A stretch of 64,000 nt of DNA, taken from assembly GCF_000013665.1 (NCBI RefSeq), contig NC_007912.1, forward strand, positions 1,846,501-1,910,500. Reading direction: 5' to 3'. The first letter of the stretch is position 1. The number at the start of each line of letters is the position of its first letter. Positions 45,098 through 54,384 of this stretch are shown here, one piece after another. A model generated the notes under the pieces. That model had not been told where the DNA came from and made no database searches. It saw only the letters and a list, made by a program, of their open reading frames with translations. The stretch comes from Saccharophagus degradans 2-40 (lineage in GTDB: Bacteria; Pseudomonadota; Gammaproteobacteria; Pseudomonadales; Cellvibrionaceae). Both the position numbers and the translations under genes were made by a program.

Positions 45098-45943
45098 TTA
45101 GTCTAATGCTGTAACGGCTATTGTTTGGCCAAATTCCATGCTGCTATTGGCGGCAACCTCTATATCAGAGGTGCTTGCTGCTTCTAGGCACAAATAGCTT
45201 TTTTCGCCGTCTGTATGAATGTCGTCAATGTCTGCCGCCAAGGTGCCAGGGTTCCACAAAACCCAGTTAGCACTGCCGTGTTTAGTAACAGATATGCGGC
45301 GTTGCATAATGCTATCGGTAATGCTGGCTGGGCCATCGCACTGATAAACGCGATCAATGGGGCCGTTGTAATCCGGCTCTGTAGTATCGCACTGATTTTC
45401 TAGATCGTTTATTTTGCAGTAGTAAGGTTGGCCGGTAAGTTCAGGCACGGATAGGTGATTTAAGCTGCCTATTTGAAAGTAGTTATGCAGGGCGTAGGCG
45501 AAATTTACCGGTGCATTAAATGGATTAACCACTTTGCAGGTTTGAGTTAAGCGGCTGCCGAAAATAAGTGTTTGCTCTATTATTTGCGGGTGGCTCCAAG
45601 CTAGGGCTTTGTCTTTACCTATGTCACAGCTTAGTTTGAGTACGGTGAGGTCCGATTCTTCCTTCGCGTCTTCTAGCGTCCAATTCATTGTGCGTACAAG
45701 GCCGTGGCGGCCCTTGTTCTCTACAGGCCCAAACCAAGGCCAGCACACGGGTATGCCACCGCGAATCGCGGCGCTGCCATCCAGTGCCGATGTTTCGCTC
45801 ATCCAAAGTACAGGTGCGTGGCCCTCTGGCTGCCATTCGGTAATATGCCCGCCAAATAGGCAAACCTCGGCTTTGCAGTTGTCATTCTGGATGGAAATAA
45901 ACTGAATGCCGTTTTTCTCTGTGACAGTAAAATCTTGGTGCAT
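45098..45943 (-). CDS. D-hexose-6-phosphate mutarotase (YeaD-like)
   Basis: 281 aa aldose-1-epimerase-fold protein of the glucose-6-phosphate 1-epimerase group: CLFGGHITEWQPEGHAPVLWMS, IRGGIPVCWPWFGP, GRHGLVRTMNW and FAYALHNYFQIG (catalytic His region). It should speed interconversion of hexose-6-phosphate anomers. It is monocistronic or leads into the rhomboid gene 29 bases downstream. Confidence 0.92.
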   Translation of the reverse strand: MHQDFTVTEKNGIQFISIQNDNCKAEVCLFGGHITEWQPEGHAPVLWMSETSALDGSAAIRGGIPVCWPWFGPVENKGRHGLVRTMNWTLEDAKEESDLTVLKLSCDIGKDKALAWSHPQIIEQTLIFGSRLTQTCKVVNPFNAPVNFAYALHNYFQIGSLNHLSVPELTGQPYYCKINDLENQCDTTEPDYNGPIDRVYQCDGPASITDSIMQRRISVTKHGSANWVLWNPGTLAADIDDIHTDGEKSYLCLEAASTSDIEVAANSSMEFGQTIAVTALD

Positions 45944-46042
45944 AAATACTCAAATATTGTTTGCTTTCGATTCGTGTCATTCTAGCGGAATGCGCTTGTC
46001 GCTTCTATCCGCATAGAGATAATGATGTATAACTTTAGGTAT

Positions 46043-46897
46043 TTATTGTGTGACGGGTGTGGAAATTTTTATTAAGTAGCGTTTGGGCCAATATTTGCCT
46101 GTTACCCAGTAGGCATTGTGTTCGGGGTCGTAGGCAATACCGTTTAATACGGCTTGCTTAGGGTTGCCACCGTTTTGCTTTTGTAACGAAGTGAGGTCTA
46201 AAATTCCGGTCACTTCACCTGTGTGATAGTTAACACGCAATATTTGATTAGTTTGCCACACATTAAGCCATAAATGCCCTTGTGCATACTCTAGTTCGTT
46301 TAAAAATCGGTAGATTTTATTTTGGTCGTGTACTTTTACTTTTTTAAGTACGCGAAAGTCCTTCTGGCTGCGCAGGTATAAATGCTCACTGCCGTCGGTC
46401 ATTAAAAATAAGTTGTCTGTATGGGTGAGGCCCCAGCCTTCGCCTTCGTAACTAAGTGGGGTTAAAGCTTCACGGGTCGTTGCATTGAAGCGCAGTAGTT
46501 TATTTTCTTTCCATGTTAACAAGTACAGCGTGTCGTTTATACGTGTTAAGCCTTCTGCAAATACCCGTTTGGGTAGGGGGATTTTGTAGGTTTGTTCGCC
46601 CGTTTCTTTGTTGTAGCTGGCAATAAATGATTTGCCGTAAAGGCCGCTACTTTCGATTAGTTGGTCGCCAGCTACCAGTAAGCCCTGTGTAAAAGTGGTG
46701 GAGTTATGAGGCAGGGTTTTGAGCACCTCAAATGCAAGCTGTTTAGCGGCGTTAGCATAGGGGGTAATACATAAACTTAGGGCCAAGCTAACGGCTGCAA
46801 TTATGCTTGTGGTGGTGTGTTTAGTATTAGGTTTTTGGGTTGGCATGGGCGTTTTTTGTATGGGTAATGTGTAGCCTAAGTTAGGCCTTTTACTCAT
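46043..46897 (-). CDS. Glutaminyl-peptide cyclotransferase, bacterial beta-propeller type
   Basis: 284 aa with a basic N terminus and a signal-like segment (TSIIAAVSLALSLCITPYANAA). The propeller motifs match the Glu_cyclase_2 family: HNSTTFTQGLLV, ESSGLYGKS, KRVFAEGLTRINDTLYLLTWKE, GEGWGLTHTDNLFLMTDGS, ELEYAQGHLWLNVWQTN and LNGIAYDPEHNAYWVTGKYWP. It forms N-terminal pyroglutamate on exported proteins. ATG 46846 is a possible alternative start nearer the signal peptide. Confidence 0.92.
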   Translation of the reverse strand: MSKRPNLGYTLPIQKTPMPTQKPNTKHTTTSIIAAVSLALSLCITPYANAAKQLAFEVLKTLPHNSTTFTQGLLVAGDQLIESSGLYGKSFIASYNKETGEQTYKIPLPKRVFAEGLTRINDTLYLLTWKENKLLRFNATTREALTPLSYEGEGWGLTHTDNLFLMTDGSEHLYLRSQKDFRVLKKVKVHDQNKIYRFLNELEYAQGHLWLNVWQTNQILRVNYHTGEVTGILDLTSLQKQNGGNPKQAVLNGIAYDPEHNAYWVTGKYWPKRYLIKISTPVTQ

Positions 46898-46973
46898 TAA
46901 AAAGCAATTGCTTGTAGCATGCCAGTTTTATTGCTATTGCGCCATCGTCTGGTGGTGTGCAGGCGTATTGGCA

Positions 46974-47016
46974 AAGGCCTATTGGCTAAGACCTGTAGGC
47001 AAAGCCAATAGGCCTT
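46974..47016 (-). terminator. Long perfect hairpin after the mnmC-comFB pair
   Basis: AAGGCCTATTGGCT and AGCCAATAGGCCTT are perfect 14-base arms around a 15-base loop, 11 bases after the comFB stop. The T-run on the minus strand is short (TTTG), so it may stabilise the RNA end as well as stop transcription. Confidence 0.6.
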
Positions 47017-47027
47017 GTGCGAAATTT

Positions 47028-47450
47028 CTATTCACCTTCTTCTTGTTCGCGTAGTTTTTCCCGTTCCTCTACGTAGCTCACCGCGTCGTTTACAGCGTGG
47101 GCTACTTTTATAAGCATTTCTTCCATTTCTGTTGGCGATAAAAAGAACGTCATATCCACGTCGTGGCGCACATAGCGCGGGGGCAGCCTGTTTAGTGCCA
47201 CGCAGGCTGCGTCGGCCATAAATTCGGGGTCGGCGGCCGCGCGATCAGAGGAGCGCACAAGCTGCTCGAACACCATGGCTTCATAGTAGTTGTGGATGGA
47301 TTCGCGGGTAGAGTTCAGGTGCCCGCTTTGCGGGGTATTAAGTAGCATAGGTGCCTCGCTTTTATGAATGTCGCTAACGTCACTAATATTGTCGCTTGCT
47401 GTGCGTATAAACCGTTGGTTACGGGGTTTGCTATCAACAAGTGTAGACAT
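47028..47450 (-). CDS. ComFB-family (late competence) protein
   Basis: 140 aa. The C-terminal two thirds match the ComFB fold: SIHNYYEAMVFEQLVRSSD, DAACVALNRLPPRYVRHDVDM and a FFLSPTEMEEMLIKVAHAV segment. Related proteins in cyanobacteria bind cyclic dinucleotides (family knowledge, not visible here). The first 45 residues are polar and not conserved. Its start overlaps the mnmC stop by one base. Confidence 0.78.
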   Translation of the reverse strand: MSTLVDSKPRNQRFIRTASDNISDVSDIHKSEAPMLLNTPQSGHLNSTRESIHNYYEAMVFEQLVRSSDRAAADPEFMADAACVALNRLPPRYVRHDVDMTFFLSPTEMEEMLIKVAHAVNDAVSYVEEREKLREQEEGE

Positions 47451-49573
47451 TAAATGCGGTTGCGTGTCAGATCCCTAAAAAGAAAGCGGGCGGGGTGCAG
47501 GTGCAGCAGGGTTTCGGTAGCAATGGGCTGTAGCTCGCCAAATATGCTGTGGCAAAGGGATTCTGTAGCTAAGGGCGTGTAGGCTAAACCGCGAGAGCCG
47601 TATCCCACACTCACGTAAAGGCCGCGATAATAAGGGCCTGTTTGAGGAATAGGTGTCGCGGCACGCTTGCGATAACCCGCAAAGCGTTCGCAAAACTCAT
47701 CACGTATTGGTACTGGCCCAACAATAGGGAAGTAGTCTGGCGTGGTGGCTCGAAACCCTACTTTACCATCGAGGGTGGTAAGTGGCGGGTTGAACGTGAG
47801 CGATTTACTCATCGAGGCTAGGTTATCAATATTAAATTGATGATCTTCTTCGCGTAAGTCGAGGGTGTTTTCGTGCAAATTAAAAGAGGCGCCAGCGCAG
47901 TGGATGCCACTTTGCGCTGGGGCAATATAACCTGCACCACAAACAGATGCGTGCAAACGTTGCGACAACCCATGACTACTAAGGTGGGACACTTGGCCGC
48001 GTATGTTGCGCATAGGTAAGTATGCTGTTTGCGCAAGGTGTTTCGCGTCGCGAGCAGTACAAATTACGGTAATGTCTGCGCTGGCAAGCTTGTGGCCGTC
48101 GTTTGTTAGGGCGAACCATTGGCCGTGAGCATCTTGTTGCAGTTGGGCAGCATCGCTATTAAAGAGCTTGGTTATACGCGGGTGGTTGGTTAGTGCATGG
48201 CACAGCTGCACGGGGTTTAGCCAGCCAGAGTTACGTATAAATAACCCGCCAGTAGATGTGCTTACGCCTACCGCTTGTTCTGTGTCTTGTTGTTCTACCC
48301 AGTTAAATATGGGGTTGGGATCGGTGCTTGCGTGTTGCTCGCCAATGTTTCTTAATTGTTTTTCTATGGCGTTACTTGTTGCTAGGTGAAGCACGCCGGA
48401 GGCTTCACCACAGGTGGTGTAGAAGTTATGGCTGTGATAAAAGCGGTCTGCATACAGTTGGGCTGCCATGTTGAAGCGGCTTAACGGGTTTCCGCTAAGC
48501 GACAGGCGAGTGTATACCAACCCTTGCAGGTTGCTGGAAGCGCCATTGGCAAGATTAGGTGCGCGCTCCAGTAAGGTTACATTAACGCCCCTAAGCGCAA
48601 GAGCGTGCGCCGCGTGCGCCCCAGCTAGTCCGCCGCCAATAACGATTGCTGTTTTGGGGGGCTGGTGCTCACTGTTTGCAGTTTGAAGATGCCAGCTATG
48701 TTGTACGCCATTGCGTTTGCGGTAACTTCTGTGTGCTGTAGTGGGCGCTTTGTTGGGGTCGACTTGAGCAAAAGGGTGTTGCTCAAATGTGCCAAAAAGC
48801 ATCTCGCGTTTTAAGCCAAAGCCCGGCACTTTTTGCCACTTAAAACCCGCGTTTTCTATTGCGTCTCTTACCGAGCGAGCGCTGGTAAAAGTGGCGAAGG
48901 TAGTTGTGCTTTTGCTTAGTTCTGCCGCAAGGGTAAAGATACATGGCTGCCAAATGGACGGGTTTTTGGCTGGAGTAAAACCATCGAAATACCACGCATC
49001 GACCAACTGTTGTTTATCGCCAATGCAGCTGCTGCGGTTTTCTATTTTGTTTATTGCGCCGTGGGCCAAAACCAATTGCTCTAACCCAGTTTTTGCGTCG
49101 CCAAAATACAAGGTTAGCTGCACTTGCCCTTCATCAAGTGTTATATGGTGAAACCCTGGCGCGCTAGAGGGTGGGTATAGCGCGCACAGCTGTTCACTTA
49201 GCGCTGCAAATTGGGGCCAGCGGTTTAGTGCTTTTGCTATTTGAGCGCTGTTAAGGGGGTGTTTTTCAAACGAGATAAAATGCATTCGCCCAGAGGGGCG
49301 TGTGCTGCGCCACAACTGCCAAGTGGCTAAAAAGTTTAACCCTGCGCCAAAGCCTGTCTCGCAAACCGTAAAGGTTTGTTGGTGAGTTAAGTGTGGCCAG
49401 CGAGCGGCTAAATTGTTTTTATCTAAAAATACAAAGCGAGTTTCGGCCAGCGCATCTGTTGTGGAGTAATACACATCGTCGTATTCGGTAGAGTAGGGCT
49501 GGCCTTGTTCATCCCACGTAAGCGCTGGGCGCTCTGTGTGTGCAATATATTCGTGCTCGAGTTTTTTAGTCAT
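47450..49573 (-). CDS. mnmC: Bifunctional tRNA wobble-uridine modification enzyme MnmC
   Basis: 707 aa. The N-terminal methyltransferase has the VCETGFGAGLNFLATW SAM motif and WYFDGFTPAKNP. The C-terminal FAD oxidoreductase starts with AIVIGGGLAGAHAAHALALRG and has NLQGLVYTRLS and the GYGSRGLAYTPL end motif. It finishes mnm5s2U at tRNA position 34 by removing the carboxymethyl group and then methylating. Length and domain order are those of the full-length enzyme. Confidence 0.96.
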   Translation of the reverse strand: MTKKLEHEYIAHTERPALTWDEQGQPYSTEYDDVYYSTTDALAETRFVFLDKNNLAARWPHLTHQQTFTVCETGFGAGLNFLATWQLWRSTRPSGRMHFISFEKHPLNSAQIAKALNRWPQFAALSEQLCALYPPSSAPGFHHITLDEGQVQLTLYFGDAKTGLEQLVLAHGAINKIENRSSCIGDKQQLVDAWYFDGFTPAKNPSIWQPCIFTLAAELSKSTTTFATFTSARSVRDAIENAGFKWQKVPGFGLKREMLFGTFEQHPFAQVDPNKAPTTAHRSYRKRNGVQHSWHLQTANSEHQPPKTAIVIGGGLAGAHAAHALALRGVNVTLLERAPNLANGASSNLQGLVYTRLSLSGNPLSRFNMAAQLYADRFYHSHNFYTTCGEASGVLHLATSNAIEKQLRNIGEQHASTDPNPIFNWVEQQDTEQAVGVSTSTGGLFIRNSGWLNPVQLCHALTNHPRITKLFNSDAAQLQQDAHGQWFALTNDGHKLASADITVICTARDAKHLAQTAYLPMRNIRGQVSHLSSHGLSQRLHASVCGAGYIAPAQSGIHCAGASFNLHENTLDLREEDHQFNIDNLASMSKSLTFNPPLTTLDGKVGFRATTPDYFPIVGPVPIRDEFCERFAGYRKRAATPIPQTGPYYRGLYVSVGYGSRGLAYTPLATESLCHSIFGELQPIATETLLHLHPARFLFRDLTRNRI

Positions 49574-49579
49574 TGAGCG

Positions 49580-50110
49580 TTAAATGCCAAATTCTTGGGT
49601 GATTTGTTCGCACCAAGCGGCAATTCGGGCTTCTGTTTTATCAAACTCATTTTCTTCGTCTAGGGCTAGACCAACAAATTGGCTCTCGTCGGGGGTAAGT
49701 GCTTTAGAGCCCTCAAATTCAAACCCTTCGGTGCTTACATAGCCCACCATCGTGGCCCCGCGAGAGGCTAGTTTGTCGTGCAGGTAGCCCATGGCATCGA
49801 GAAACCACTCTGGGTAGCCTATTTGATCGCCCAAGCCAAAAAGCGCTACTTTTTTGCCTGTAAGGTCTAGGTCGTCGAGCTCAGGCCAAATTTCTTCCCA
49901 GTCTTCTTGTAGCTCGCCGTAATCCCACGTGGGGATGCCCATAATAATAAAATCATAGAATTGGGCGTTTACAATGGGGGTGTCGGCAATGTTAAAGCGG
50001 TCTATTAGTGACTCGCCTAACTGGGTGGCAATTTTTTCGCTGGCCATTTCTGTGTAACAGGTGGAGCTGCCATAAAAAAGGCCAATAAGTGCGCGGTTTG
50101 AATCAGACAT
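49580..50110 (-). CDS. Long-chain flavodoxin
   Basis: 176 aa with the FMN phosphate loop FYGSSTCYTEMASEKIA and the aromatic loops PTWDYGELQEDWEE and FGLGDQIGYPEWFLDAM. The insertion after residue 120 makes it a long-chain type (FldA/FldB). It carries electrons at low potential, for example to radical-SAM enzymes such as IspG and RlmN in this window. It lies six bases before mnmC and 12 bases after the mioC-like gene. Confidence 0.92.
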   Translation of the reverse strand: MSDSNRALIGLFYGSSTCYTEMASEKIATQLGESLIDRFNIADTPIVNAQFYDFIIMGIPTWDYGELQEDWEEIWPELDDLDLTGKKVALFGLGDQIGYPEWFLDAMGYLHDKLASRGATMVGYVSTEGFEFEGSKALTPDESQFVGLALDEENEFDKTEARIAAWCEQITQEFGI

Positions 50111-50122
50111 AATTAAATAACT

Positions 50123-50572
50123 TTAAAGGAGTTGTGCCCACTTTTTAGCCCAATCACAGGCTTCTTCTTCGGGTTCGTCTACGTAAATTGCATCGAGTAC
50201 ACAGGGTGTGCCAACTCGCGTGGCGCCAATGTCGGCCATGGCTTCATCTAGCGTGGTGCCGGCTTGGGCAAAATTAGGGTAAGAGCTGTCGCCTAGGTTA
50301 ATAAGCCCGTAGTGCCGCCCTGCAATATTTGGGGGTGTTTGAGTAAGCAGTGCGTACAGCGGCAATATGTTTTCGGGTAAATCGCCCATACCGGTATTGG
50401 ATGTGCAAATAAGCAATACTTCATCTTCTGTTTGGTACAGGTTGTTGCCATCAAAGGCAGGGCTTATACGCACGTTATGTCCCAGTGTTTCGAGTACTTT
50501 GGCAACTTCTGTGGCTACATTTAACGCAGTACCCATTACGCTACCTACCACTATATGAACTGGTCGAGACAT
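50123..50572 (-). CDS. MioC-like flavodoxin-fold protein
   Basis: 149 aa. It begins HIVVGSVMGTALNVATEVAKVLE and has CTSNTGMGDLPENI and YGLINLGDSSYPNFAQAG, the sulfite-reductase/MioC type of flavodoxin domain. MioC helps biotin synthase in E. coli. It is the first gene of the run mioC-fld-mnmC-comFB on the minus strand, and is divergent from the DUF1653 gene. Confidence 0.85.
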   Translation of the reverse strand: MSRPVHIVVGSVMGTALNVATEVAKVLETLGHNVRISPAFDGNNLYQTEDEVLLICTSNTGMGDLPENILPLYALLTQTPPNIAGRHYGLINLGDSSYPNFAQAGTTLDEAMADIGATRVGTPCVLDAIYVDEPEEEACDWAKKWAQLL

Positions 50573-50684
50573 TGCTTTTTATTCCCTCTGTTTTAGATTG
50601 GTTGCCATTATACCCTAGCTGCCGCCAATATCGGGTATAGTGTGCGTTTTTATCACAGTGTTAAATTGAAAGCGGCTAGCAAAA

Positions 50685-50966
50685 ATGAACGACAAAATCA
50701 CCTTAGGTAAATACCGGCATTATAAAGGCAACGAATACTACGTAGAGGATGTGGCGCGGCACAGCGAAGACTTGTCTTATTTGGTTGTATACCGCTGTTT
50801 GTACGGTGAGTTTGGCTTGTGGGTGCGTCCGCTAGAAATGTTTTTAGAAGACGTAACCATTGATGGTGTGGTACAGCCAAGATTCGCCTATCAAGGCCCA
50901 CTTACCTCAGCGGATATCGATGCAATGCCAGAAGCGGTAAGAGCCAAGGTGTTAGCGAATCAATGA
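50685..50966 (+). CDS. DUF1653 protein
   Basis: 93 aa. KYRHYKGNEYYVEDVARHSEDL, VVYRCLYGEFGLWVRPLEMFLE and FAYQGP match the compact DUF1653 domain, a small SH3-like fold of unknown role. It overlaps the rlmA gene by four bases (ATGA), so the pair is coupled. Confidence 0.88.
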   Translation: MNDKITLGKYRHYKGNEYYVEDVARHSEDLSYLVVYRCLYGEFGLWVRPLEMFLEDVTIDGVVQPRFAYQGPLTSADIDAMPEAVRAKVLANQ

Positions 50967-51847
50967 GTTTTATTTGCCCGAATTGCAGCTTGCCGTTAAC
51001 CCAAGAGCCTAATAGCAAAAACCTGCGGTGCGAGAATAATCACAGTTTCGATTGTGCGCGGCAGGGGTATTACAATTTACTTTTAGCAAATCAAAAAGCG
51101 AGTAAAGAGCCGGGCGATACTAGCGAAATGCTGCAAGCAAGAAACCGGTTTTTAGAAACAGGTAAATACAGCTTTTTAGTGCGCGCTATTGGCGATGTAA
51201 TAAGCAAATATTTGGCGCGTGCCGAGCTAGAAAATACAGCGTTTACTTTATTCGATTGCGGTTGTGGCGAAGGTTATTACACGCGCGAATTGCAAAAGCG
51301 TTATTGTTCACTGCCTAGCGAATACTACTGCATAGATATCGCAAAAAACGGTGTAAAGATGGCAGCTTCGCAGACAAAGCTCGCTAAACAAAATATAGAA
51401 ATACATACCGATGCTAATACCGCGTTGTTGAGTGCAAACTTTGCAGTGGCAAGTAGTGCGAACTTGCCGGTGGCTGGTAATATTTTTGATGTGTTTTTAT
51501 CTATATTCGCGCCATTTAACGAAACGGAAGTAGCGCGTATTTTAAAACCCGGTGGTATTTTTATTCGGGTTGCGCCTGGGCCCAATCACTTGTTTGAACT
51601 TAAGCAGCAGCTATATACAACGCCGCAAAAACATACTGCACCAGATGTGCCCGTCGGTTTTAAAATGTTGAACGAACAATGCATAACCAATCAAGTTAAG
51701 TTCGACAATGAAGCGCAATTTAGCGATTTGCTTTATATGACACCGTTCGCATATAAAGGTATGCGCGAAGCGAAGCAGACGTTGTACTTACCTAACAATA
51801 ATCAAATTACCGCTGAATTTTTTGTGCAGGTGCTAGCTTGTGAATGA
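50963..51847 (+). CDS. rlmA: 23S rRNA guanine methyltransferase of the RlmA type
   Basis: 294 aa. The N-terminal zinc finger (CPNCSLPL, then LRCENNHSFDCARQGYYNLL) and SAM motif FDCGCGEGYYTRELQ match RlmA(I), which methylates G745 of 23S rRNA. The acceptor position is by family. It overlaps tadA by eight bases. A putative export or resistance role (TlrB-like) is less likely. Confidence 0.9.
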   Translation: MSFICPNCSLPLTQEPNSKNLRCENNHSFDCARQGYYNLLLANQKASKEPGDTSEMLQARNRFLETGKYSFLVRAIGDVISKYLARAELENTAFTLFDCGCGEGYYTRELQKRYCSLPSEYYCIDIAKNGVKMAASQTKLAKQNIEIHTDANTALLSANFAVASSANLPVAGNIFDVFLSIFAPFNETEVARILKPGGIFIRVAPGPNHLFELKQQLYTTPQKHTAPDVPVGFKMLNEQCITNQVKFDNEAQFSDLLYMTPFAYKGMREAKQTLYLPNNNQITAEFFVQVLACE

Positions 51848-52370
51848 CGTTATACACGGCGATGAGCATTGGATGCGCGAAGCGCTAAAACTTGCCGAGC
51901 TGGCAGCGGCAGAACACGAAGTACCCGTTGGCGCGGTAGTGGTGCGCGATAATAAAATATTGGGCAGTGGCTTTAATACGCCTATTTCTGGGTGCGACCC
52001 AACCGCACATGCCGAAATAACTGCGCTTAGGCAAGCGGCTAAAAACGAACACAATTACAGGCTGCCAGATGCAACGCTTTATGTAACTATCGAGCCGTGC
52101 ACTATGTGCTTAGGTGCAATTATGCATGCGCGAGTAGCGCGTGTGGTATACGGGGCAACCGAGCCGAAAGCGGGTGTTATTTACAGTAACCCGGTGTGGC
52201 AGCAGGGTGGTTTTTTTAATCATCAAGTTGAGTGGTGTGGCGGTGTACTTGCCAATGAAGCAACGGCGTTAATTCAACAATTTTTTAAGCAGCGTAGAGA
52301 AGCTAAAAAGCAGCTAAAGCGCTTGGCAAACGGTGATGAGAAAAACGTTAGTGAATTGCATAAAGAATAG
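51840..52370 (+). CDS. tadA: tRNA-specific adenosine deaminase TadA
   Basis: 176 aa from GTG 51840. Zn and catalytic motifs are HAEITALR (His and Glu) and PCTMCLGA (two Cys). It deaminates A34 to inosine in tRNA-Arg(ACG). EVPVGAVVVRD and RVVYGATEPKAGV are typical. A basic tail follows the core. A perfect terminator separates it from the convergent mltF. Confidence 0.96.
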   Translation: MNDVIHGDEHWMREALKLAELAAAEHEVPVGAVVVRDNKILGSGFNTPISGCDPTAHAEITALRQAAKNEHNYRLPDATLYVTIEPCTMCLGAIMHARVARVVYGATEPKAGVIYSNPVWQQGGFFNHQVEWCGGVLANEATALIQQFFKQRREAKKQLKRLANGDEKNVSELHKE

Positions 52371-52383
52371 TGCTTAATTTAGT

Positions 52384-52420
52384 CAATAAAAAAGCGCTTA
52401 ATTTAAGCGCTTTTTTATTG
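52384..52420. terminator. Bidirectional terminator between tadA and mltF
   Basis: CAATAAAAAAGCGCTTAA and TTAAGCGCTTTTTTATTG are perfect 18-base arms with one base between. A-runs and T-runs flank the GC core on both strands. Confidence 0.95.
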
Positions 52421-52436
52421 TTTGGTAGGTGTACAT

Positions 52437-53942
52437 TTATAGCGAAGATGTACCGCTTATGCTTTTTACCGCTTCGGTAACAGTGGGGCTAAATTGGGCG
52501 TAATCGCTTACGTGATTTTCGTTTTGAGCCAGTTGCTGTAAACGCTGATTTTCAATTTCGTTCCACGCAATAATAGTGTGGAAGTTGCGAATATTTTGTA
52601 CGTAATCGACTGCTTCCCAGCCGCGGGCATAGCCGTGTTTAGTAAACTTGTAATATTTTCTTTTTGCTAATAATGGCAATTGCTGTTTTACATCGGCCCA
52701 TTTATCGGGGTTGCCGCCAAAGTGCTCTGTGAGAATACGCGCATCTTCTAAATGACCAAGGCCAATATTGTAGGCCGCTAGCGCAAGCCAAGTGCGATCT
52801 GGTTCTTTAATTCTTTCTGGAAGACGGCCGTGTAAAGATTTGAAATAACGCGCACCGCCATAAATACTTTGCTCGGCGTTTAATCTATTTTTTACACCCA
52901 CTTCTTTAGCGGTATTCAATGTGAGCATCATAAAACCGCGCACACCAGTAGGGGATTTAGCTTTAGGGTTCCAGTGCGACTCTTGATAGCTAAGTGCGGC
53001 GAGCAATTGCCAGTCTAAATCATTTTTTTCGGCAGCGGCTTTTAAGTGCGTTTCCCATTTGGGTAAGCGCGATTGTAAACGGTGAGCAAATAATATTGCG
53101 CCACTGTAATCAATTTCGCCAAGGTGACCGTAAAAGGTTTCCATTGCATCATCAATGGCACCGGTTTGCTTAATATCTTTAAAGAATTTCTGCGCTTCGT
53201 TATATAGGCTTGCATCTTTTTGTTGCGGGAAGGCCCATGCTAAGTCTTGCGGTTCAGAAATATCAAAAGCCACGGTGGCTTTGGGGTAAACAGGGCGATT
53301 AATTTGGTAAGCATTCGAATCGACAATGGTGTAATCAATTTTGCCGTTGTGTACCATTTCTAACAGGTCGAGCATATCTACATCGTGCTGCTCTTCCCAT
53401 GCTAGGTCGCGGTATTCGCGCTGTAATTCTTTTAATCGTTCCGAATGCGAGCTGTTTGAAATTACCATCACTCGCTTGCCGTATAAATCTTCGATAGTTT
53501 CGGGCTTGCTTTCACCTGAGCGATAAATAAGTTGCTGAGTAACTTGCAAGTAAGGCTCGGCAAAAAGCACTTTGCGGGCGCGTTTTTCTGTTACGGTTAA
53601 GCCCGAAGCGGCTAAGTGTCCTGCTTTAGTGCCCACTTTATCGAGCATTTCACCTAAATCTTCAATTTCTCGCACTTCTAGGTCTACGCCCAAGTGCTTG
53701 GCAAACGCTTTTGCCATTACATATTCAAAGCCGGTGTGGCCTGCTGGGCCTTCGTAATAGGTGGTGGGGCCGTTGCGTGAAATAACGATGAGCTTACCGC
53801 TGCTTTTAACTTCTTCTAATGTGGTGGGAATGCGACTACTAACTAGCGTTGCGGCTGCTACGGCAAACACAAGCCCCAATAGGCTCAACTTCCACAGGCG
53901 GGTTAGCACCGTTGAAGCCGTATTTAGCAAAATTTTAGTCAT
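52437..53942 (-). CDS. mltF: Membrane-bound lytic murein transglycosylase F
   Basis: 501 aa. A membrane/signal anchor near the start (LSLLGLVFAVAAATLV) leads to a solute-binding-like domain at about 40-280 (GHTGFEYVMAKAFAKHLGVDLEV) and the SLT domain (LAALSYQESHWNPKAKSPTGVRG, catalytic Glu in the SYQES motif; LALAAYNIGLGHLEDAR). It cleaves peptidoglycan without hydrolysis at the outer membrane. It is divergent from purL. Confidence 0.95.
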   Translation of the reverse strand: MTKILLNTASTVLTRLWKLSLLGLVFAVAAATLVSSRIPTTLEEVKSSGKLIVISRNGPTTYYEGPAGHTGFEYVMAKAFAKHLGVDLEVREIEDLGEMLDKVGTKAGHLAASGLTVTEKRARKVLFAEPYLQVTQQLIYRSGESKPETIEDLYGKRVMVISNSSHSERLKELQREYRDLAWEEQHDVDMLDLLEMVHNGKIDYTIVDSNAYQINRPVYPKATVAFDISEPQDLAWAFPQQKDASLYNEAQKFFKDIKQTGAIDDAMETFYGHLGEIDYSGAILFAHRLQSRLPKWETHLKAAAEKNDLDWQLLAALSYQESHWNPKAKSPTGVRGFMMLTLNTAKEVGVKNRLNAEQSIYGGARYFKSLHGRLPERIKEPDRTWLALAAYNIGLGHLEDARILTEHFGGNPDKWADVKQQLPLLAKRKYYKFTKHGYARGWEAVDYVQNIRNFHTIIAWNEIENQRLQQLAQNENHVSDYAQFSPTVTEAVKSISGTSSL

Positions 53943-54384
53943 AGTTTACATCTCCGATCAGTCCGTTGAGCAAAGCTTCCGTTTAAATGTATTGCTTCAA
54001 GCAGTGTGTTCTTAAAGGCGTACAGCAGTTTCAGGTATAAAGAAATGTGTTTTGAGTAAGAATTGGTCAATTTTACCTTCTTAACCTGTGAGTGACTAGC
54101 TTGTTTTCTGATCGCTTTTGCTGTAGTGAAAGTCGCCTCTTACCTCTAAGCCTAGTGTTTCTTGTGATTTGCGCAACTTTAGGCGCCAAAAAACTTTCTA
54201 AAATATTTCTATTAGAAGGGTGAATCTAAACTGATTTAGCTATATTTAGTGCTTGTTATGCTTAACAGGGCCTTAATATGGGGTGTTGGCGATAAAAAAG
54301 GCAGACAGATTTGGACTTAACAGGCCTATCCCAAGTACAATGCAGCCCTTTTCCTAAGAGCACACCTAGAGGCCAATACCCACC
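53943..54384. promoter_or_regulatory. Divergent promoter region mltF / purL
   Basis: 442 non-coding bases. For purL I see TTGGAC at 54311 and TACAAT at 54336, with a long 19-base spacer. No clear PurR-type operator or riboswitch was found. No gene is supported in it. Confidence 0.4.

Noticed and set aside
48789-49151. Plus-strand frame of 120 codons opposite mnmC
   Set aside because: Antisense shadow of the MnmC methyltransferase domain, without start signal.
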